From Aerococcus tenax (GTDB lineage Bacteria > Bacillota > Bacilli > Lactobacillales > Aerococcaceae), in assembly GCF_003286645.3 (NCBI RefSeq), contig NZ_CP127382.2, positions 1,922,001 to 1,986,000 on the forward strand: DNA of 64,000 nt, written 5' to 3'. Shown one piece after another: positions 59,406-64,000 of this stretch (positions are counted from its first letter, which is position 1; each line of letters starts with the position of its first letter). Made by a program: the position numbers and the translations under genes. The notes under the pieces were generated by a model. It was not told the DNA's origin and made no database searches. It worked only from the letters and a program-made list of their open reading frames with translations.

Positions 59406-59556
59406 GTTAGGGGATCATTGATCCTTCCTCATATCCTTACCAAACCTGCTCCAAGCGCGAGGTGAGCTCCATTTCAGAAGTCCTTGCAAATCCTCTTTGA
59501 GGATTTACTGCGCACTTCTTCCAATGGTCTCCCCTCTTTTTGCGCTTGTCGCACTC
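59406..59556. repeat. Palindromic repeat, locus 3 (module B without module C)
   Basis: Carries the links CCTCATATCCTTA and CTGCTCCAAGCGCGAGGTGAGC, then a diverged module B (TCCTTGCAAATCCTCTTTGAGGA), CTTCTTCCAAT and CTCCCCTCTTTTTGCGCTTGTC. It aligns to locus 1 except that the ~50-nt module C present there (49576-49626) is missing, so this looks like an empty site. Confidence 0.75.
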
Positions 59557-60203
59557 TATCTTTTCGTGAAGGCGTCCCAGTCCTTTTTGAAGCCTTCGAT
59601 GCCTTTGTCGGTGAGTGGGTGGCTCCAGAGTTTAGGGAAGATGGTGCCTGGGATGGTGGCAACATGAGCGCCGGCGAGGGCTGCGCCTTCGAAGTGACCG
59701 ATGTGGCGGATGGATGCGGCGATGATTTGTGAGTCGAGACCATAGATGTCTAAGACTTCACGTAATTCAGCGATTAAGCGGAGGCCGTCTTCACCCATGT
59801 CATCAATCCGACCGATGAATGGGGAGATGTAGGTGGCTCCAGCTTTGGCGGCTAAGAGTCCTTGGGAAACGGAGAAGATTAGGGTCACGTTGGTCTTAAT
59901 GCCTTCTTGGGCTAAGGTGTGGGTGGCTTTTAAGCCATCTTCGGTCATTGGAATCTTAACGACCACATTGTCCGCCCAAGCGGCTAATTCGCGGGCTTCT
60001 TTTACCATGCCTTCGTAGTCATAGCTGGTGACTTCAGCTGAAACCGGTCCGTCGACAGTTGAAGCAATGTCTTTAATGATTTCTTCAAAGTCGCGGCCTT
60101 CTTTGTTAATTAAAGATGGGTTAGTGGTTACCCCGTCACAGAGTCCCAAATCATTGATTCGCTTAATTTCATCAATATTTGCAGTATCTAAGAAAAATTT
60201 CAT
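59556..60203 (-). CDS. fsa: Fructose-6-phosphate aldolase / transaldolase (TalC type)
   Basis: 215 residues: [37 protein letters not shown] with Schiff-base Lys83, [31 protein letters not shown], and [12 protein letters not shown]. This is the short decameric TalC/FSA type, which transfers dihydroxyacetone units in the non-oxidative pentose phosphate branch. It lies ~100 bp after transketolase in the same direction and probably shares its CcpA-controlled promoter. Confidence 0.93.
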   Translation of the reverse strand: MKFFLDTANIDEIKRINDLGLCDGVTTNPSLINKEGRDFEEIIKDIASTVDGPVSAEVTSYDYEGMVKEARELAAWADNVVVKIPMTEDGLKATHTLAQEGIKTNVTLIFSVSQGLLAAKAGATYISPFIGRIDDMGEDGLRLIAELREVLDIYGLDSQIIAASIRHIGHFEGAALAGAHVATIPGTIFPKLWSHPLTDKGIEGFKKDWDAFTKR

Positions 60204-60303
60204 GATAGCCTCCTTGAAAACTAATCGCAGTGATTTTATCTATCAAATCCTAAGTAACAACGCTAATCCATTCATTTTCTTTTTTCCCAATATTGACTAT
60301 TTA

Positions 60304-62301
60304 TTAAAAGGCGTTTTTGTAGGTTTTCACCACATTGTCTAAGCTAAAGCCTAAAGCTTCCATGACTTGACCACCCTTACCGGATTGACCATAGCGGTCT
60401 AAGCCGAGGATGACACCGTGGTCACCCACATAGCGTTCCCAACCAAATGTTGCGGCCATTTCGATAGCCATCCGGTTTTTAACTTCACTTGGAAGGACGC
60501 TTTCTTTATAAGCTTGGTCTTCTTGGTCGAAGAGCTCTTGACAAGGCATAGATACTACGCGGACATCGATACCGTCTTTAGCTAGCTCTTCTTGGGCTTC
60601 CATAGCTAGGTTGACTTCGGAACCGGTCGCAATTAAGATCCCGTCTGGGGTTTGGCCTTGAGCATCCGAGAGAACATAAGCTCCGCGAGCCACGCCTTCC
60701 ATAGCTTTGTCCGCGGTACCCTTGAGAACCGGGAGATTTTGCCGGGAAAGAGCTAGGACAGTTGGAGTGTCTTTAGTTTCGACGGCAATTTTCCAAGCGG
60801 CTGAGACTTCGTTACCGTCAGCGGGACGGATGGTGTTGATATTTGGCATGGCTCTGAAAGTTGCGAGTTGTTCGATGGGTTCGTGGGTTGGCCCGTCTTC
60901 CCCAACGGCAATGGAGTCATGGGTAAAGACAAAGGTTGAAGGTAAGTGGGATAAGGCCGCTACCCGCATAGCTGCCCGGAGATAGTCCGAGAAGACAAAG
61001 AACGTTCCGGCATAAGGAATTGATCCACCGTGTAAACGAATCCCGTTCATGGCAGCGCCCATAGCAAATTCACGGACTCCATACCAAATGTTGCGGCCCG
61101 CGTAATTACCGGCTTCAAAGTCACTATCGCTATCAATATAGGTATTGTTAGAAGACTTCAAGTCAGCCGACCCACCCCAGAATTCAGGGAGAGTTTGGGC
61201 AATGGCTTGGATGGCTTTTTGGCTGGTCTTCCGGGAAGCCATAGCCTCATCATTAACATCATAGCTTGGCAGGCAGTCGGCCCAGTCCGCAGGCAGTTCA
61301 CCAGCATAGGCCCGTTTGTATTGGGCTGCTAAGTCGGCATAGTCGGCTTCATAGGCCTTGAATTGTTCTTGCCATGCCTCTTGAGCCTTAGCCCCGCGGT
61401 CAGCTACCCGTTCTTGGAAACGGTTATAGACTTCTTGAGGAATATCAAAGGCTTCATGTTCCCAACCGTAAATCTTAGCGGCATGGGCCCGGTCCTCTTC
61501 ACCAATAGGGTTACCATGGGTCGCAGAAGTGCCTTCGTTTTCGGATCCGTAACCGATCACCGTTTTGACTTGGATGATGGTTGGTTTATTGCTTTCAGCT
61601 TTGGCTTCTTCCACAGCATTAGAAAGGGCGGCTAAGTCGCGGCCATCTTCCACTAAAATGTGTTGCCAGCCGTAAGCTTCGAAACGGCCCTTGTTGTCTT
61701 CGGTAAAGGCCTTGTCAGTTGGTCCATCTAGGGAAATATCATTGGAGTCGTAGAAGACAATTAGTTTACCTAATTGGAGGTGGCCAGCTAGGGAAGCAGC
61801 TTCGTGAGAAATACCTTCCATCAAGTCCCCGTCCCCACAGAGGGCATAGGTATAGTGGTCAACGATCTTGTAGTCGCCTTGGTTATAGATAGCAGCGTCA
61901 TGGGCTTCAGCCATCGCCATTCCTACCGCATTAGCCAAGCCTTGACCCAAAGGACCAGTTGTTGCTTCCACCCCTTCAGTAAAGTGGACTTCAGGGTGGC
62001 CTGGGGTTTTCGAATTCAATTGCCGGAATTGTTTAATGTCATCCATGGTCAGCTTGTAACCAGATAAGTGTAACAAGCTATAGAGTAAGGCAGAACCGTG
62101 CCCCGCTGATAAAACAAAGCGGTCCCGGTTGGTCCAACGCGGATCACTTGGGTTTTGCACCATATGTTCAGCCCACAAAGCATAGGCCATAGGCGCCGAA
62201 CCCATCGGTAAGCCTGGGTGGCCGGAATTAGCCTTGTTAATCATATCAATACTTAATATACGCACTGCATTAACAGCGAGTTCATCTGTTTGATTAAACA
62301 T
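60304..62301 (-). CDS. tkt: Transketolase
   Basis: 665 residues from ATG 62301 (GGAG upstream; an adjacent ATG at 62304 is possible). Thiamine-diphosphate enzyme: [44 protein letters not shown] (ThDP motif GDG), [21 protein letters not shown]. Interconverts pentose, heptose and triose phosphates. Expression from a promoter with a perfect cre on its -35 (62361-62374), so it is predicted catabolite-repressed. Confidence 0.96.
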   Translation of the reverse strand: MFNQTDELAVNAVRILSIDMINKANSGHPGLPMGSAPMAYALWAEHMVQNPSDPRWTNRDRFVLSAGHGSALLYSLLHLSGYKLTMDDIKQFRQLNSKTPGHPEVHFTEGVEATTGPLGQGLANAVGMAMAEAHDAAIYNQGDYKIVDHYTYALCGDGDLMEGISHEAASLAGHLQLGKLIVFYDSNDISLDGPTDKAFTEDNKGRFEAYGWQHILVEDGRDLAALSNAVEEAKAESNKPTIIQVKTVIGYGSENEGTSATHGNPIGEEDRAHAAKIYGWEHEAFDIPQEVYNRFQERVADRGAKAQEAWQEQFKAYEADYADLAAQYKRAYAGELPADWADCLPSYDVNDEAMASRKTSQKAIQAIAQTLPEFWGGSADLKSSNNTYIDSDSDFEAGNYAGRNIWYGVREFAMGAAMNGIRLHGGSIPYAGTFFVFSDYLRAAMRVAALSHLPSTFVFTHDSIAVGEDGPTHEPIEQLATFRAMPNINTIRPADGNEVSAAWKIAVETKDTPTVLALSRQNLPVLKGTADKAMEGVARGAYVLSDAQGQTPDGILIATGSEVNLAMEAQEELAKDGIDVRVVSMPCQELFDQEDQAYKESVLPSEVKNRMAIEMAATFGWERYVGDHGVILGLDRYGQSGKGGQVMEALGFSLDNVVKTYKNAF

Positions 62302-62346
62302 CATTTTCTCCTTTACTGTTATTGATTTATGCATCTTCTAAAAACA

Positions 62347-62375
62347 ACTATATCGGACTTTGAAATCGATTTCAA
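62347..62375 (-). promoter_or_regulatory. Sigma-A promoter of tkt
   Basis: TTGAAA (62370-62375), 17-bp spacer, TATAGT (62347-62352) on the minus strand. Confidence 0.8.
62361..62374. promoter_or_regulatory. Perfect cre (CcpA) site upstream of tkt
   Basis: TGAAATCGATTTCA is fully palindromic and matches TGWAANCGNTNWCA at every position. It overlaps the -35, as does the cre of the bgl operon. Confidence 0.85.
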
Positions 62376-62504
62376 GCGAATAATCAGCGAGATAATGGCC
62401 CTTACAGCGGTCATTTCTTGTACATTTGTACAGAGAATTCGTCATTTTTTCAGTCGTTTTGGCCGAGGCCATTCTTCAAACGACTTTTCACCCGACTTTA
62501 ATGC

Positions 62505-63164
62505 TTACTTTTGTTCAAAGTGTTTGAGAAAGTCAGCTAAATTTATTTTAGAAAAATCAGAAATAATCTCATCTGCTGCGGATAAATCTTGGCTAGGATA
62601 GTCAGGATTTTCAAAACCAATGGTATAGGCCCCAGAACGGTGGGCGGCTAGACTACCATTTTTGGTATCTTCAAAGACTACGCACTCTTTGGCTGAAAGT
62701 CCTAGTTGGCGAGCGGCTTCAATAAAGATATCGGGAGCCGGCTTAGAATGGTCGACTTCTTCCCCACTAACATAGGCTTGGAAGCAATCTGACAAGCCCA
62801 ATTCTTCCATAAAGTGTTCAATTTCGGCCCGTGGCGAGGAAGAGGCTACAGCTAAGGGTAAACCAGCTTGGTACAGGGACTTAACGAAGTCCACCACGCC
62901 CCTAATCGCTTTCACCCCATCACGAGCGATCATTTCATGGCGTCTTTGATTCATTTCTTGGATATAAAAAGCCACCGTTTCCGGTAATTGGCATTCGTCC
63001 TTCATCACTTGCCACATGTGTTCATGGGTCGTTCCCATAAATTGATATTGATAGCTTTCATCCTTATCAATGCCGCGGTCACGTAGCATTTGCGTCTTGG
63101 TTTCTAGGTAGGTATACTCGGAGTCAACCAGGACCCCATCCATATCAAATAATACTGCCTGCAT
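62505..63164 (-). CDS. HAD-superfamily phosphatase (beta-phosphoglucomutase-like)
   Basis: 219 residues: VLFDMDGVLVDSE (motif I, nucleophile and acid Asp), LAVASSSPRAEIEHFM (motif II), SKPAPDIFIEAARQL (motif III Lys) and VFEDTKNGSLAAHRSGAYTIG (motif IV). It removes phosphate from a sugar phosphate; a mutase role is also possible. 13 bp after rpiA, so co-transcribed. Its 3' end is 130 bp from the tkt promoter. Confidence 0.9.
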   Translation of the reverse strand: MQAVLFDMDGVLVDSEYTYLETKTQMLRDRGIDKDESYQYQFMGTTHEHMWQVMKDECQLPETVAFYIQEMNQRRHEMIARDGVKAIRGVVDFVKSLYQAGLPLAVASSSPRAEIEHFMEELGLSDCFQAYVSGEEVDHSKPAPDIFIEAARQLGLSAKECVVFEDTKNGSLAAHRSGAYTIGFENPDYPSQDLSAADEIISDFSKINLADFLKHFEQK

Positions 63165-63176
63165 AAGTCACCTCAC

Positions 63177-63869
63177 TTAGTCTTGTTTAGGAAATTCGCG
63201 TCCGGAAACAAAGTAAACTTGACCGTCTTGAGCGAGTAAAACATCCTCGGTCATGCCTAAGAAGAGGCCATGTTCCACCACACCCACTAAATGAATCAGT
63301 TCATCGGCCAGAGCCTTAGGATCTTTGATCGCTTCTAAGTGCAGGTCAATAATATAGTTATCATTATCGGTATGGAAGAGGTCGCCATTTTCCGTTTTTC
63401 GCATAGTCGGTTGGTAACCCTTGTCTTCAAAGTGTTTGAAGAGGTGTTGGTGGCCGTTTTTAATCACTTCAACCGCTAGGGGAAAGGCGCCTAAGTGGTC
63501 GACGTGTTTACGCTCTTCGGCGACCCAAATAATCCGTTTACTGTAAGTTGCCACGATCTTTTCTTCTAAGAGAGCACCGCCGCCCCCCTTAATGCCGTCA
63601 AAGTCGTCGGTAAATTCATCCACCCCATCGATGGTTAAGTCGACAGCATCCACTTGGTCAATGGGGAGCACTTCAATCCCCAGGGCCTTGGCTTGGTCAA
63701 TGGACTTGATCGAGGATGACACCGCCTTGAGGCTTAAGCCTTCCTCTTGAACCCGTTTACCCAATTCATCAATAAAGTACCAGGCCGTTGACCCAGTTCC
63801 TAAGCCCACCACGCTATGGTCTTCTACCAGATAGGCTGCTTGACGTCCAACTAATTCTTTATTATCCAT
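63177..63869 (-). CDS. rpiA: Ribose-5-phosphate isomerase A
   Basis: 230 residues: GLGTGSTAWYFIDELG (phosphate-binding loop), TIDGVDEFTDDFDGIKGGGGALLEEKIVA with the catalytic Asp and Lys-Gly-Gly-Gly segment, and VVEHGLFLGMT. Interconverts ribose-5-P and ribulose-5-P. AGGAGG lies before the ATG at 63869; promoter TTATAC-17-TATAAT at 63895-63923. With tkt and fsa, the window holds most of the non-oxidative pentose phosphate branch. Confidence 0.95.
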   Translation of the reverse strand: MDNKELVGRQAAYLVEDHSVVGLGTGSTAWYFIDELGKRVQEEGLSLKAVSSSIKSIDQAKALGIEVLPIDQVDAVDLTIDGVDEFTDDFDGIKGGGGALLEEKIVATYSKRIIWVAEERKHVDHLGAFPLAVEVIKNGHQHLFKHFEDKGYQPTMRKTENGDLFHTDNDNYIIDLHLEAIKDPKALADELIHLVGVVEHGLFLGMTEDVLLAQDGQVYFVSGREFPKQD

Positions 63870-63894
63870 TTTCTATGTCCTCCTTTTTGCTTCC

Positions 63895-63923
63895 ATTATA
63901 CCTATTTTTCCTTGAATGTATAA
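63895..63923 (-). promoter_or_regulatory. Putative promoter of rpiA
   Basis: TTATAC (63918-63923), 17-bp spacer, TATAAT (63895-63900) on the minus strand. Confidence 0.55.
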
Positions 63924-64000
63924 GAATGACACCGATTTCTCTGGGAATTCCATGCCAGACTTTGATCGAGTCCCTGTGACCACTTTGTCAAAGCAAAAAA

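Noticed and set aside
59474..59743. Frames overlapping the fsa 3' end on both strands
   Set aside because: Pro/Ser-rich translation typical of antisense of a real gene and of the repeat; no RBS.

Overview
The window looks like a low-GC Gram-positive chromosome, most likely order Lactobacillales and plausibly Aerococcaceae. This is inferred from gene content and promoter style; there is no rRNA or marker gene to settle it. Two kinds of DNA meet near position 31,575. The left half is AT-rich and almost wholly on the minus strand. It is the conserved core of a Tn5252/Tn1549-type integrative conjugative element (ICE). The right half has higher GC and is ordinary chromosome: carbohydrate, amino-acid transport, redox and pentose-phosphate genes, plus small decayed or selfish elements.

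ICE (1 to about 31,575, continuing past the left edge; transcription runs right to left). From the right end: an orphan DUF4062-type protein beside the attachment site; repA; a DnaC-like loader; PcfB; a Bro-N antirepressor; the VirD4 coupling protein; a ClbS/DfsB protein with a PIN-domain/zinc-finger protein as apparent cargo; SSB; Maff2; a VirB6-like membrane protein; a small protein; PrgI; VirB4; a CD1108-type NlpC/P60 wall hydrolase; DUF4315; a large LRR/coiled-coil surface protein; a CD1107-type membrane protein; topoisomerase III; a C5 cytosine methyltransferase; an ABC-type ATPase whose reading frame has a stop at codon 12; and a giant ArdC-methylase-SNF2 helicase. The helicase is cut off inside helicase motif VI. 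Just beyond lies a controller-like HTH gene that runs into a restriction-modification gene leaving the window. No integrase or relaxase is visible, so these should lie to the left.

The ICE right end interrupts a type I hsdM gene immediately after the first residues of the SAM-binding motif, which should inactivate that host system. Next to it lies a complete DUF262/DUF1524 (GmrSD-like) restriction gene.

Chromosomal part: a beta-glucoside operon (licT-bglP-bglA) with a readable RAT/terminator and a CcpA cre site on the promoter -35; Fic; a lipoprotein; metQNI with a UroD-like methyltransferase gene; an Rpn nuclease with a truncated tandem copy; a stretch of gene debris; a cyclase; an Abi_2/AbiF HEPN protein preceded by a short, independently promoted, three-way-junction RNA with its own terminator; a CoA-transferase / FabK-like flavoprotein / enoyl-CoA hydratase cluster with a divergent LysR regulator; an inositol-monophosphatase-like gene; trxB-trx; two tandem nitroreductases; and fsa, tkt, a HAD phosphatase and rpiA. 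The tkt promoter also carries a perfect cre on its -35. Three intergenic gaps are filled with mosaic palindromic repeats, one of which appears as an occupied and an empty insertion site.

The best candidates for under-described biology are the AbiF gene with its structured RNA, and the ICE defence cargo: the DUF4062 protein, the ClbS-PIN-Zn pair, the stop-interrupted ABC ATPase, and the R-M cassette in the helicase gene.
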